Shown: positions 36,888 through 45,257 of the stretch, one piece after another
Layout of the letters: each line of letters begins with the position of its first letter
How positions within the stretch are numbered: the stretch's first letter is position 1
DNA from: Gemmatimonadota bacterium
GTDB lineage: Bacteria; Gemmatimonadota; Gemmatimonadetes; Longimicrobiales; Gaopeijiaceae
Direction of reading: 5' to 3'
Length of the DNA stretch: 64,000 bases
NCBI GenBank assembly: GCA_022571515.1
Contig: JACZXQ010000003.1
Span: 149,001-213,000, forward strand
Notes under the pieces: model-generated
What the model saw: only the letters and a program-made list of their open reading frames with translations
Told to the model about the DNA's origin: nothing
The model's database searches: none
Position numbers and translations under genes: made by a program

Positions 36888-38654
36888 TCACGTCCTGGGT
36901 CGCTCGAAGACTATCTTTCCGTCCACGACGGTCATGATAACCTTCACGTCCTTCAACTCCTCGGGCCGCCCCTCCAGCGGGTTCCGGTCCAGCACCGCCA
37001 AGTCGGCGAGGAAGCCGGGAAGCAGCTTGCCCTTCACGTGCTCCTCACCGGCAACCCACGCATTGTTCACGGTGTAGGCCCTGAGCGCAGTCTCCGCCGA
37101 GATGCGCTCCTCGGGGTACCAACCACCCACCGGAGTGCCCTGTAGTGTCTGGCGGGTCGTTGCGGCGTACATCCCTTCGAGAGGATTGGATGTGTACCAA
37201 GCCGCATTCGTGCCAGGCCAATCACTGCCGAATGAGAGAAGAACGCCAGCGTCCTCGAGCGTCTTGAAAGCGTAAGCCCAACGCGACCGCTCGCCGATTC
37301 GTTCCTCCATCCAGCGCATATCGTCGATTGTATGATACGGCTGCATCTCAGCGATGATCCCCATCTCGGCCTGCCGTCGAGCGGCATCGGGCCCGCTCAG
37401 CACCTGGTTGTGGATGATCGCGAAGCGGCGGCCCTCACGGGGACCGTTTACCTCGATGACCTTCGCGAAGATGTCCAAGATGGAATCGATGGCAAAGTCA
37501 CCGATCGCGTGCACCCGCGGGTTGAAGCCGGCCGAGTCGGCCCCGAACACGAGGCGCTCCATATTGCCCGGAGGGTTCATGCCCGATCCCTGGTCGCTCA
37601 CGTGGCCCGTATTGGTACGATTGCGCCAGTTCCCGGGAACGCCGGTCGTGAGATAGGGCTCGTAGAAACGAGCGGTCGATGCGCCCATGATCCCGTCCAC
37701 GAAGCCTTTGAGTCCCTGGTAGCGGATCCAGCGGTCCCCCGACCCTTCGACGATCCCGGAATGCCGCATCTCGTCCCAGGTGTCCAGCACCATTCTCATG
37801 TTGACGCGGCTGGTCAGTTCACCGCGGCGCCGAAGTTCGTGGTAGACCTCGACCTGCTCCGGAGGGGTGATGTCGAAGAAGGTGGTGACGCCGTGTTCCC
37901 GGAGCCGGGCCAAAGCGAGGCGCGCCTCCGCCAGCTTCTGGTCCATCGTCTTGGGCGGAATCACTCCGCGGATGCGCGAGGCGGCCTGAGAGGTCACTCG
38001 CCCGGTCGGGAACCCATCCTCACACTCGACACCATCCCACGAACAATCCGCCCCGGCCGCAGCCAGGGCGGCCGCGTTGGCGAGGAACTGCGTGCGATCC
38101 CAGTTCCATAGGATGGCCGGGTTGTCGGGCGAGACCGCGTCGATCAGGGAACGATCCGGCCTGAACAGGTCGGCCGGCTTATCCAGGTCGTCGCCCCGAC
38201 CTGTCGAACTCGTGGCCCACTGCTCGTAGGCACCCCAGCTGCCACCCACCATCCAACCGCCCTGCGGGAGCCGGGTCACCGTCTCCCGTACCGCCTGGAC
38301 GAGCCCCTCGGCATCCGACACCTCGAGAAGGTTGATTCCGAGGAGCAGTTCGCCGGCCCGGTTGAAATGTGTGTGGTTGTCGATGAAGCCGGGCGACACG
38401 AAGCGTCCATCCAAGAGCACCACGCGGGTGCCGTCCCCGGTGAAGCGCGACATCTCAGCGTCACTGCCCACGGCAACGATGAGATTGCCCCGCACCGCCA
38501 CGGCCTCTACCCAGGGGCGCACATCGTCGCCGGTCCAGATGCGGCCGCCGAGAAACACGAGATCGGCGTCCTGTGCACCGACGGCCGGAGCCGCCATCAG
38601 TCCGAGGGCGAACGCGAGGGTGCTGAAATGCCGGGAGAGGCTCCGGGTCGTCAT
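36888..38654 (-). CDS. Exported amidohydrolase, amidohydrolase 3 (YtcJ-like) family
   Basis: Metal-dependent hydrolase of the amidohydrolase superfamily with a signal peptide (MTTRSLSRH, then a hydrophobic segment ending VGAQ). The ATG at 38654 has AGGAG seven bases upstream, which decides it over an ATG at 38687. Of the 588 residues, the N-terminal motif DNHTHF holds the two metal histidines (94 and 96), a later histidine lies in RFAIIHNQVLS, and DWPGTN has the metal aspartate. The composite domain ends VDGKIVFERPRT. The family acts on varied amides and formamide-like substrates; the substrate here is unknown. It is followed by the FKBP lipoprotein gene about 80 bp later. Confidence 0.88.
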   Translation of the reverse strand: MTTRSLSRHFSTLAFALGLMAAPAVGAQDADLVFLGGRIWTGDDVRPWVEAVAVRGNLIVAVGSDAEMSRFTGDGTRVVLLDGRFVSPGFIDNHTHFNRAGELLLGINLLEVSDAEGLVQAVRETVTRLPQGGWMVGGSWGAYEQWATSSTGRGDDLDKPADLFRPDRSLIDAVSPDNPAILWNWDRTQFLANAAALAAAGADCSWDGVECEDGFPTGRVTSQAASRIRGVIPPKTMDQKLAEARLALARLREHGVTTFFDITPPEQVEVYHELRRRGELTSRVNMRMVLDTWDEMRHSGIVEGSGDRWIRYQGLKGFVDGIMGASTARFYEPYLTTGVPGNWRNRTNTGHVSDQGSGMNPPGNMERLVFGADSAGFNPRVHAIGDFAIDSILDIFAKVIEVNGPREGRRFAIIHNQVLSGPDAARRQAEMGIIAEMQPYHTIDDMRWMEERIGERSRWAYAFKTLEDAGVLLSFGSDWPGTNAAWYTSNPLEGMYAATTRQTLQGTPVGGWYPEERISAETALRAYTVNNAWVAGEEHVKGKLLPGFLADLAVLDRNPLEGRPEELKDVKVIMTVVDGKIVFERPRT

Positions 38655-38687
38655 CACGGAACTCCTGATCACAGGTAAAATTGCCAT

Positions 38688-38946
38688 CAGATCATGCTAG
38701 GAAGGAAGTCGCCGGCATGAAAGGGTGGGCGCCGCTCGACGACAGCTCGTGGGGGGGCTCGGCGTGGGGTGTCGTTCCGCGGACGATATTCCTTCCCGCC
38801 TTTTCGAAAGCCGAGACGTGGCTACGCGAGCGACCGGTCATGCGAGCCCACATGGTTTGCCACCGAGCATCGCCCAGGGTGAAGGGAGCGCCCCCCGTCA
38901 CCAAGGAATGCGCGAAGTGGAGGCGTTCTGTGGACCTCCCCTCGAC
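38688..38946. other. Gene-free spacer upstream of the amidohydrolase
   Basis: 259 bp between the amidohydrolase start and the mdh stop. An open frame crosses the plus strand (to about 38995, 104 codons) but has no recognisable domain or ribosome site. I see no strong terminator for mdh. A promoter for the amidohydrolase is expected here but its boxes are not clear. Confidence 0.4.
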
Positions 38947-39879
38947 CTATCCCGAAAGCGTCGCCATCGTCGAACGCACCGCATCGGCACTTTGACCCAA
39001 CGCCTCACGCTCGGCCTCGGTGAGTTCCACCTCCAGGATGTCCAGCAGACCACCCTCTCCGAGCTTACAGGGCACACCCAGGTAGATCCCTTCTTGGCCG
39101 TACTCACCCTGAAGGAACGCCGCGCACGGAAGCACGCGCCGCTTGTCCTTGACGATCGCCTCCACCATCTGGACAGCCGCCGCCGAAGGGGCGTAGTAGG
39201 CGCTGCCGGTCTTGAGGTGGGCGACGATCTCCGCCCCACCCTTGCGCGTACGGTCTATGAGCGCGTCGATCTTTTCGCGAGACAAGAGCTGGGTCAGCGG
39301 AATGCCGCTGACGGTCGTGTAGCTCACCAGCGGAACCATCGTATCCCCATGGCCGCCGAGAACGAGGGCCTGGATGTCCTCCACGCTGACGTCTATCTCC
39401 ATCGCGATGAACGACCGATAGCGGGCGGTATCCAGGACTCCCGCCATCCCGATAACGCGCTCACGGGGGAATCCCGTGGTCTGAAGCGCCACATACGCCA
39501 TGACGTCGAGCGGGTTGGACACGACGATGACGATCGAGTCCGGCGCCACGCGCTGAATCTCCTTCGACACGGACTCGACGATAAGGGCGTTCGTCTTGAG
39601 AAGATCGTCCCGGCTCATGCCGGGCTTTCGGGCGATACCCGCCGTCACCACGAAAATGTCGGAGCCCGCGGCCGCCTCGTAATCGTTCGATCCGATGATA
39701 CGCGAGTCGAAGCCCTCGATGGGGGCGCTCTCCCACTGGTCCAGCGCCTTACCCTGGGGAATTCCCTCGACGATGTCGATAAGGACGACTTCCCTGGCCA
39801 ACTCCTTCTCGGCCAGACGCTGTGCACAGGATTCTCCAACGTGACCCGCTCCGACCACCGTGATCTTGCGCGCGCTCAT
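38947..39879 (-). CDS. mdh: Malate dehydrogenase
   Basis: NAD-dependent malate/oxaloacetate conversion in the TCA cycle. The 310-residue protein belongs to the LDH-like MDH type. It has the Rossmann motif [10 protein letters not shown], the substrate-specificity loop [14 protein letters not shown] with Arg84 and Arg90 (the arginine at the first position marks MDH rather than LDH), VSNPLDVM, and the catalytic His177 in LGGHGDTMV. It starts with a good GGGAG ribosome site about 11 bases upstream and is separated from moaA by 125 bp with a terminator-like sequence. Confidence 0.95.
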   Translation of the reverse strand: MSARKITVVGAGHVGESCAQRLAEKELAREVVLIDIVEGIPQGKALDQWESAPIEGFDSRIIGSNDYEAAAGSDIFVVTAGIARKPGMSRDDLLKTNALIVESVSKEIQRVAPDSIVIVVSNPLDVMAYVALQTTGFPRERVIGMAGVLDTARYRSFIAMEIDVSVEDIQALVLGGHGDTMVPLVSYTTVSGIPLTQLLSREKIDALIDRTRKGGAEIVAHLKTGSAYYAPSAAAVQMVEAIVKDKRRVLPCAAFLQGEYGQEGIYLGVPCKLGEGGLLDILEVELTEAEREALGQSADAVRSTMATLSG

Positions 39880-39973
39880 GAGTTTATGTCTCCCGGACTG
39901 TCATTTGGTTTGGCTTGACCGCCATAACTGCACGGAGCATAAAAGGATCGGGTCGAACGGTCCTCAGGGGAAC

Positions 39974-39985
39974 CCCCCCGGGGGG
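39974..39985. repeat. C6G6 palindrome between moaA and mdh
   Basis: A 12-bp perfect palindrome of six C followed by six G lies beside an eight-A run (39987-39994). On the minus strand it reads T8-A-CCCCCC-GGGGGG, directly after the moaA terminator-like hairpin. Possible roles are a structural barrier or part of the mdh leader. It is a simple-sequence run and also prone to sequencing error. Confidence 0.5.
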
Positions 39986-39986
39986 T

Positions 39987-40012
39987 AAAAAAAATCGCGG
40001 AGCCTCAGCCCC
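39987..40012 (-). terminator. Candidate intrinsic terminator of the moa operon overlapping the moaA stop
   Basis: On the minus strand the arms GGGGC (40012-40008) and GCTCC (40003-39999) form a 5-bp stem with one G-U pair. The four-base loop TGAG contains the moaA stop codon. Four bases later comes T8 (39994-39987). The stem is short, so termination may be weak. Its position at the end of moaDEA and before mdh suits a terminator. Confidence 0.45.
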
Positions 40013-40985
40013 CCGTCTGCGAGAGCGCGACCAGGCCGCCCGACCCGACTTCGCTTCCTTGAACGAGATCGTGCCGTTCAGGCTTGATGCGGAGGGTTTC
40101 TTCGATGAGAGGTTGGATGTCCTCGCCGCGGCGGAGAGGGTCTCTGAGATTGGTCTGGATGGCCCCGAACAGGCACGGACGGAGATGCCCGTCAGCGGTG
40201 AGCCGCAGCCGATTGCAGTCATCACAGAAGTTGTGACTCATCGGCGTGATCACACCGATCGTGCCTACTGCCTCCGGATAGCGATAGTACGTAGCCGGGC
40301 CGTTTCCCACGGGACCTTCGACCGGCTGGAGGGCATCCACGTCTCGCAGTCGCGCGAGGGCTTCGCTACACGAGAGGAAGCTCTCCGCACTGAGCTCCAG
40401 GTTGGAGCCGGTCGGCATGATCTCGATGAAGCGCACGTGGAGGGGCCGTTCTCTAGTCAACTCCGCAAACGCCTCGATCTCGTCGTCGTTGCGACCCCGC
40501 ATCAGCACGACGTTGATCTTGATGGGGTGGAACCCAACCGCCTCGGCCGCGGCGAGACCCTCCATGATGTTGGCGTAGGATCCGGGGCGACGAACCAACT
40601 CGTCGACTCGATCGGCCTGCAGCGAGTCGAGCGAGATGTTCACCCGGTCGAGGCCGGCTCGCTTGAGGGCCTCGGCTTCCTTGGCGAACAGAATGGCGTT
40701 CGTGGAAAGCGAGATGTCCTGGATCCCGTCGATCCCAGAGAGCATCTCGACCAGGTCCACCAGATCGCGTCGCACCAAGGGCTCCCCACCCGTCAGTCGG
40801 ACACGCTTGAGGCCCATCCCGGCAGCGGTACGCACGATGGTCGTGATCTCCTCGTACGTGAGGATCTCCGCCCGCTTTAGCCAGGGAAGGCCCTCCAGGG
40901 GCATGCAGTAAATACAACGCAGATTGCATTTGTCCGTGACCGAGATCCGTAGGTACTCGATCTGGCGACCGAATTGATCGATCAT
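40005..40985 (-). CDS. moaA: GTP 3',8-cyclase (molybdenum cofactor biosynthesis protein A)
   Basis: Radical SAM enzyme that starts molybdenum cofactor synthesis by rearranging GTP. The ATG at 40985 overlaps the moaE stop (ATGA) and gives 326 residues; the frame is open upstream but only inside moaE. The radical SAM motif CNLRCIYC has Cys20, 24 and 27. The second 4Fe-4S site is in NFCDDCNRLRL followed by LRPCLF. The protein ends in the functionally important double glycine (TGG). The moaC partner is not in this cluster. Confidence 0.96.
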   Translation of the reverse strand: MIDQFGRQIEYLRISVTDKCNLRCIYCMPLEGLPWLKRAEILTYEEITTIVRTAAGMGLKRVRLTGGEPLVRRDLVDLVEMLSGIDGIQDISLSTNAILFAKEAEALKRAGLDRVNISLDSLQADRVDELVRRPGSYANIMEGLAAAEAVGFHPIKINVVLMRGRNDDEIEAFAELTRERPLHVRFIEIMPTGSNLELSAESFLSCSEALARLRDVDALQPVEGPVGNGPATYYRYPEAVGTIGVITPMSHNFCDDCNRLRLTADGHLRPCLFGAIQTNLRDPLRRGEDIQPLIEETLRIKPERHDLVQGSEVGSGGLVALSQTGG

Positions 40986-41428
40986 GCTCCACCCTCCGCC
41001 GAGACTCCCGGCTTTGGGCCCGCCACCCACTCCGAGGTACCGTCCTCGAAGCGTTCCTTCTTCCATACGGGCAGTCGAACCTTGATCTCTTCGATGACGT
41101 AGCGCGAGGCCTCATACGCGTCGGCGCGGTGCACGCTCGACACCGCGATCGCCACGCTGACGTCACCGATCCCCAATTCACCTACCCGATGGACCGCCGC
41201 CAAGTGCCCCACCCCGTATCGGTCCTCGGCCTCCGCGAGAATCTCGTCGAGCGTGCCCCGGGCCATCTCGTCATAGGCGTCATACCGCATCGCCTCGACA
41301 CGGCGCCCTTCATTGTGGTTTCTGACGACGCCCAGGAAGAGGATCACGGCACCGCTCGAGGGATCGCCGACGCGAGCGAGCAGCGCCTGAGGATCGATGG
41401 CATCCGTGGTGATCTGCGCGCGCGGCAT
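40982..41428 (-). CDS. moaE: Molybdopterin synthase catalytic subunit
   Basis: Catalytic subunit of molybdopterin synthase, which uses MoaD thiocarboxylate to make molybdopterin. The ATG at 41428 gives 148 residues. Conserved segments are GAVILFLGVVRNHNEGRRV, LRYDAYDEMA-like, VHRVGELGIGDVSVAIAVSSVHRADAYEASRYVIEEIKVRLPVWKKERF, and the late KKE lysines of the active site. The frame is open upstream to 41506 without conserved sequence. It lies between moaD (19 bp) and moaA (overlap). Confidence 0.95.
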   Translation of the reverse strand: MPRAQITTDAIDPQALLARVGDPSSGAVILFLGVVRNHNEGRRVEAMRYDAYDEMARGTLDEILAEAEDRYGVGHLAAVHRVGELGIGDVSVAIAVSSVHRADAYEASRYVIEEIKVRLPVWKKERFEDGTSEWVAGPKPGVSAEGGA

Positions 41429-41447
41429 CGTCGAAGACGCGACCGGA

Positions 41448-41693
41448 TCAGCCGCCCGCCACAGGCGGAATGACGGCGACCTCGTCGCCGTCGGCAAGGA
41501 CGGCATCGGACGTGCAGTAGCTCCGGTTCACCGCGACGGCCGGATCGGAGGGAAGCACGGACGCCGCATCGTCACGCTCACGCAGTACCGTGATCAAGTC
41601 GGACACCGTGGCACCGTCGGGCAGATCGACATCGAATTCCGCGCCTCCCATAATCTCTCGGTACGACGCGAAGAACAGGGCTCTGATCTTCAA
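41448..41693 (-). CDS. moaD: Molybdopterin synthase sulfur carrier subunit
   Basis: Ubiquitin-like sulfur carrier with a C-terminal thiocarboxylate. The 81 residues begin MKIRALFFASYREIMGG and end VAVIPPVAGG, the double-glycine tail needed for activation by MoeB/MoaB-type enzymes. The pattern VNRSYCTSDAVLADGDEVAVIPPV is diagnostic. It is the first gene of moaD-moaE-moaA. A 111-bp spacer separates it from the Spy-like gene. Confidence 0.95.
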   Translation of the reverse strand: MKIRALFFASYREIMGGAEFDVDLPDGATVSDLITVLRERDDAASVLPSDPAVAVNRSYCTSDAVLADGDEVAVIPPVAGG

Positions 41694-41804
41694 GGGAAAC
41701 CTCGTGGAAGAAAAAGCGGCGGTCAGCGGACGCCACTACCAGTGTGCCTGAAGGTAGAGAAACCGCGAGCCTCGGGTCAACGCCGAGCAACGCCAGCGGG
41801 TGGA

Positions 41805-42380
41805 TCAGCCCGGTGGCCAGTTTCCCCCCCGACGGAACCCGCTTGGCGGCGAGCCGCCCCCCGGCATCATTCCCCGGTCCCGCCCTCCGCCTCGACGAAG
41901 ACGGCGAATCCGATCGGCGAAGACGTCGCGAGCCTGAAACAGGCGCAACACCTGGTCGGGCCGTAGCGTTTGGAGTAGCGCGTCCTTCTCGTCCCTGAAT
42001 AGCTGCGCCTCCTCTTGGCGAAGCTGGGTGATCGCCTCCAACGCCTCCCTCGCCTCGGCCTCGGGTATCTCCTCGCCATCGGCCCGGCGGGCTCGGAAAT
42101 TCTGCACACGCTCCCGGGTCACCAGCTCACGCCGTGCGAAGTCGACGCGTTGCTGACGGAACGTGGCCATCACCCCCTGGACGCTCGCTCGCTCGCCGTT
42201 CGTGAGAGCGAGGTCGGCGAAAAGCCTGCGCTCGAAGGTGGCCCTTACGCGTTGCTCCATCTCGATGCGGACGCGCGCCTGCGTCCTCAACGGATTCCGG
42301 CCGCGGCGCTGTGCAAGCAGCGGTCCGGGAACAGCGACCAGTACCGCCGCAAGGGCCGTGATGATCCTCCGTTTGTTCAT
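41805..42380 (-). CDS. Spy/CpxP-like periplasmic protein
   Basis: Small exported helical protein of 191 residues. The ATG at 42380 overlaps the anti-sigma stop (ATGA). It begins with a signal peptide (MNKRR, then a hydrophobic stretch ending LLAQ). The remainder is strongly charged and helical, with the LTxxxR-type repeats of Spy/CpxP/ZraP (LTNGERASVQGVMATFR and LRPDQVLRLFQ), and ends in a Gly/Arg/Pro-rich tail. Family members are envelope chaperones or metal-stress sensors. Its place as third gene after an ECF sigma and a zinc-finger anti-sigma suggests it is a target or sensor of that system. The assignment is by pattern, not alignment. Confidence 0.7.
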   Translation of the reverse strand: MNKRRIITALAAVLVAVPGPLLAQRRGRNPLRTQARVRIEMEQRVRATFERRLFADLALTNGERASVQGVMATFRQQRVDFARRELVTRERVQNFRARRADGEEIPEAEAREALEAITQLRQEEAQLFRDEKDALLQTLRPDQVLRLFQARDVFADRIRRLRRGGGRDRGMMPGGGSPPSGFRRGGNWPPG

Positions 42381-42826
42381 CCGCCTAGCTCCTCCAAGAG
42401 CTCCGCGAGCGCTTCGTCGGAGAGGTCGTCCAGCATTGCCACTCCCGCGATGAACCCGTCGTCGGTCGGCCACGTCATTGCGAGCGGCTCCTCGACCAAC
42501 ACTCCATTTCCGTTGCCGGGCGGCTGACGCCACATGAGCGCCGTTCCCAGGGCCAACACCACGATGGCCGCAGCCGCGAGGCGTGGGCCCATCCACACGC
42601 GCCGACGAAGTGGCGTCGCGGCGATAGATGCCGTTACTCGCTCCACGAGATCGTCCGGCAGGATCGGCGCCCCGGCGTGGAGCGCACGAACGAGGCTCGC
42701 CTCCGCACTACACTCCCCACAGCCGTCGACGTGGTCCTCGACAAAGCGTCGGTCGGCGGCGCCGAGCTCTGCCCTCACCCAAGGGGCAAGGAGCTCTTTT
42801 ACGCGGTCACAGCCGTTTGCGTTCAT
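42377..42826 (-). CDS. Anti-sigma factor, zinc-finger (ZAS) type
   Basis: Predicted membrane anti-sigma factor of 149 residues. The N-terminal domain has the HxxxCxxC motif in VEDHVDGCGECSAE, the hallmark of zinc-associated anti-sigma domains. A single membrane segment (LAAAAIVVLALGTALMW, about residues 82-98) is followed by a short acidic periplasmic tail. Its ATG overlaps the stop of the ECF sigma gene, and its stop overlaps the Spy-like gene. The partner is therefore almost certainly that sigma factor. Confidence 0.88.
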   Translation of the reverse strand: MNANGCDRVKELLAPWVRAELGAADRRFVEDHVDGCGECSAEASLVRALHAGAPILPDDLVERVTASIAATPLRRRVWMGPRLAAAAIVVLALGTALMWRQPPGNGNGVLVEEPLAMTWPTDDGFIAGVAMLDDLSDEALAELLEELGG

Positions 42827-43374
42827 ATCATCATCTCTCTGAGACGACGGATGCCGTGATGGTAGTTCACCCGGGCCGCACCCTCCGATGAGCCGATGAT
42901 CTCACCGATCTCCCTAAAGCTCAAGCCTTCATCGATTCGCAACGTAACGGCCAGGCGTTGCTTGTCCGGTAGTTTGGCCACCATAACACGCGCCTGCTCC
43001 GCCTCCTGTTTCAACGCCGTGACATCGCCCGCCTCGGGTTGGCCGGAAACCAGAGTCCCGGCGCTCTCCAATGCCTGCTCGGCACGTCGCTTCCGTTTGC
43101 GAAAAACACCCTTGGCCTCATTACCGGCAATGGTCAACAACCATGTCCGAAACGAAGCGTCGCCTCGAAAACGGGGAAGCGCCCTGACGGCCTTCACGAA
43201 ACACTCCTGCGTGGCGTCGGCGGCCTCGTCGTCATCACCCAGAACGCCCCTGCACACCCGGTACACGCTCGCGATGTGCCTTGCGCAGAGCTCATCCAAG
43301 GCCTTTCGATCGCCCTCTTTGGCAAGGCGCACCAAGTCTGAGTCGGGCAGACCACCGGCTACTTCCTTCACCAT
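42823..43374 (-). CDS. RNA polymerase ECF sigma factor
   Basis: Alternative sigma factor of 183 residues with only region 2 and region 4. Region 2 contains DEAADATQECFVKAVRALPRFRGDASFRTWLLTIAGNEA. Region 4 contains KLPDKQRLAVTLRIDEGLSFREIGEIIGSSEGAARVNYHHGIRRLREMM with a helix-turn-helix. The first of three overlapping genes, it is probably held inactive by the downstream ZAS anti-sigma. The 145 bp before it may hold an autoregulated promoter, but I could not define the boxes. Confidence 0.93.
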   Translation of the reverse strand: MVKEVAGGLPDSDLVRLAKEGDRKALDELCARHIASVYRVCRGVLGDDDEAADATQECFVKAVRALPRFRGDASFRTWLLTIAGNEAKGVFRKRKRRAEQALESAGTLVSGQPEAGDVTALKQEAEQARVMVAKLPDKQRLAVTLRIDEGLSFREIGEIIGSSEGAARVNYHHGIRRLREMMI

Positions 43375-43519
43375 GAATCAGACGCCCGGGGACTGAAATC
43401 CGTTAAGCGGATCGTCCGGAGTACGGGGGAACAAGGAGTCGCTTCTGTACAGGCGATGCCCAATCGGATGGGGGTAACCGCTTATCTGGACGGCGTTGAG
43501 ACGGGCGCGAGCGAGAGCC

Positions 43520-43822
43520 TCAGTCGTCGCTCATCCCGTCCAACTGCCCAACGCGGGTGCGGAGGTGCTTGGAGGGCTTGAACACCGGGACACTGCGCGA
43601 CGCTACCTCGACAGGCGCTCCGGTTCTCGGGTTGCGAGCCATGCGGCTCTTGCGCCGACGGACCTTGAACGTGCCGAAGCCTCGAATCTCAATGTTCTCA
43701 CCGTTGGCCAAAGCGCGTTTGATGGCATTTAGAAAGCCATCTACAACCAGCGCGCAGTCCTTCTTGGTGATTCCGGGTCCGATGGCCTCGGCGACCTGCT
43801 CAACGAGGTCCGCTTTCGTCAT
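43520..43822 (-). CDS. HU family DNA-binding protein
   Basis: Nucleoid protein of the HU/IHF family. The ATG at 43822 has a strong GGAGGAATGG ribosome site directly upstream and gives 100 residues starting MTKADLVEQVAEA. The frame is open to 43882 without homology. The DNA-binding beta arm GFGTFKVRRRKSRMARNPRTG is clear, with the proline at the arm tip (NPRTG). HU cannot be separated from IHF by eye. The C-terminus (about 10 residues) extends past the usual HU end. Confidence 0.93.
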   Translation of the reverse strand: MTKADLVEQVAEAIGPGITKKDCALVVDGFLNAIKRALANGENIEIRGFGTFKVRRRKSRMARNPRTGAPVEVASRSVPVFKPSKHLRTRVGQLDGMSDD

Positions 43823-43935
43823 CCATTCCTCCGAAGGTGGTTTTGGTGTCCCGGTTTCGGTTTGGGGCAGCCACGGTAGCACGCCGAAGCCTGGAACGTC
43901 AAGTGGCCCTTGTATCTAGGCCCCCTGCGCATCGC

Positions 43936-45075
43936 CTACTTCGCTTCGCCCGCTACCATTGAGTCGATGAATTGATCGAAGAGATAGCGGCTGTCATGCG
44001 GTCCCGGTGCTGCTTCGGGATGGTACTGCACCGAAAACACAGGGCGGGACTTATGCGCCAGTCCCTCCACCGTATCGTCGTAAAGGTTGACGTGGGTGAG
44101 CCGCAGATCGGGTGCCCCGGGCAGGTCGTCGCCGTCGCCTCTGAGAACGGCAAAACCGTGATTCTGCGAGGTGATCTCGACGATGTCCCGGTCGAGATTG
44201 CGAACCGGGTGATTCACACCGTGATGCCCGAACGGCAACTTGAACGTCGTTGCTCCGAAGGCCCGAGCAATGAGCTGGTGTCCGAGGCAGATACCGAAGA
44301 CCGGGATGTTTTCGTCGGCCAGCCGCCGAATCGCTTCCGTCGCGTTGTCGACGGCCGCGGGATCTCCCGGACCATTCGAGATGAAAAGTCCGTCGGGCGC
44401 CATGCCGATGACTTCGTCGGCGGACGTGCCGGCTGGAATCACAGTGACGCGACATCCCCGCTGAGCCAGCAGCGCCGGTGAGGTGGCCTTCACGCCGAAA
44501 TCGTATGCAATGACGTGAAATCGTTCATCCGTCTCCGCAGGCACCTCGTACGGAGCCGCAGTCGAGACCCCGCGCGCGAGGTCCAGCCCTTCCATTCGCG
44601 GGTGCTCCATGATCCGCTCCAAGAGCTCCGCCTCAGGTAGCTCTGCCGGAGCGATGGCACCGCGCATCGAACCCTCCGCACGAATGTGCCGCGTCAAAGC
44701 GCGTGTGTCGATCTCGGAGAGCGCAACGATGCCGTGTCGCGACAGGTAGGCCTGGAGAGACTCGCTCGCCCGCCAGGAGTTGAAGTGCTCCGAAACCTCC
44801 CGGACGATGAAACCGGATACCTTCGGGCCAGGTGACTCTTCGTCCCCCTCGTTCACACCATAGTTACCGATGAGCGGGTAGGTCATGCACACCAACTGGC
44901 CCGAATAGGAGGGATCCGTCAGTACCTCCTGATAACCCGTCATCGCCGTGTTGAAGACGACCTCCCCCAAGGCCGATCCCAGCGCACCGAAGCCTCTGCC
45001 CTCGAATCGACGTCCGTCTTCGAGGAGAAGGTATGCTGGCGAGCTTCCTGGATGGCGTGTCAAGAGTCCCCGCAT
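43936..45075 (-). CDS. carA: Carbamoyl-phosphate synthase small (glutaminase) subunit
   Basis: Class I glutamine amidotransferase subunit that feeds ammonia to CarB for arginine and pyrimidine synthesis. The ATG at 45075 gives 379 residues; upstream frame to 45198 has no homology. The N-terminal CarA domain shows VVFNTAMTGYQEVLTDPSYSGQ, and the amidotransferase domain has Cys263 in FGICLGHQ and the His/Glu pair in YHPEAAPG. carB is not next to it and is absent from the window. The 182-bp space to rnhA is the divergent promoter region. Confidence 0.96.
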   Translation of the reverse strand: MRGLLTRHPGSSPAYLLLEDGRRFEGRGFGALGSALGEVVFNTAMTGYQEVLTDPSYSGQLVCMTYPLIGNYGVNEGDEESPGPKVSGFIVREVSEHFNSWRASESLQAYLSRHGIVALSEIDTRALTRHIRAEGSMRGAIAPAELPEAELLERIMEHPRMEGLDLARGVSTAAPYEVPAETDERFHVIAYDFGVKATSPALLAQRGCRVTVIPAGTSADEVIGMAPDGLFISNGPGDPAAVDNATEAIRRLADENIPVFGICLGHQLIARAFGATTFKLPFGHHGVNHPVRNLDRDIVEITSQNHGFAVLRGDGDDLPGAPDLRLTHVNLYDDTVEGLAHKSRPVFSVQYHPEAAPGPHDSRYLFDQFIDSMVAGEAK

Positions 45076-45257
45076 TAGTGGGTTTGGCGATGGTGGATCG
45101 GCCCCGAATCTAGATGGCGGCCGGGCTCCGTCAAGGTGGTCTTTGGTCCGAGTAGCTCTCGCCAGGACGAGTACAGACGAGAGCGCTTCCCCCACCACGC
45201 CGGCCCATCTACCTTAGCCCGGTCGACATCCATTTATACCTCGCTGCGGAGGCCCGG

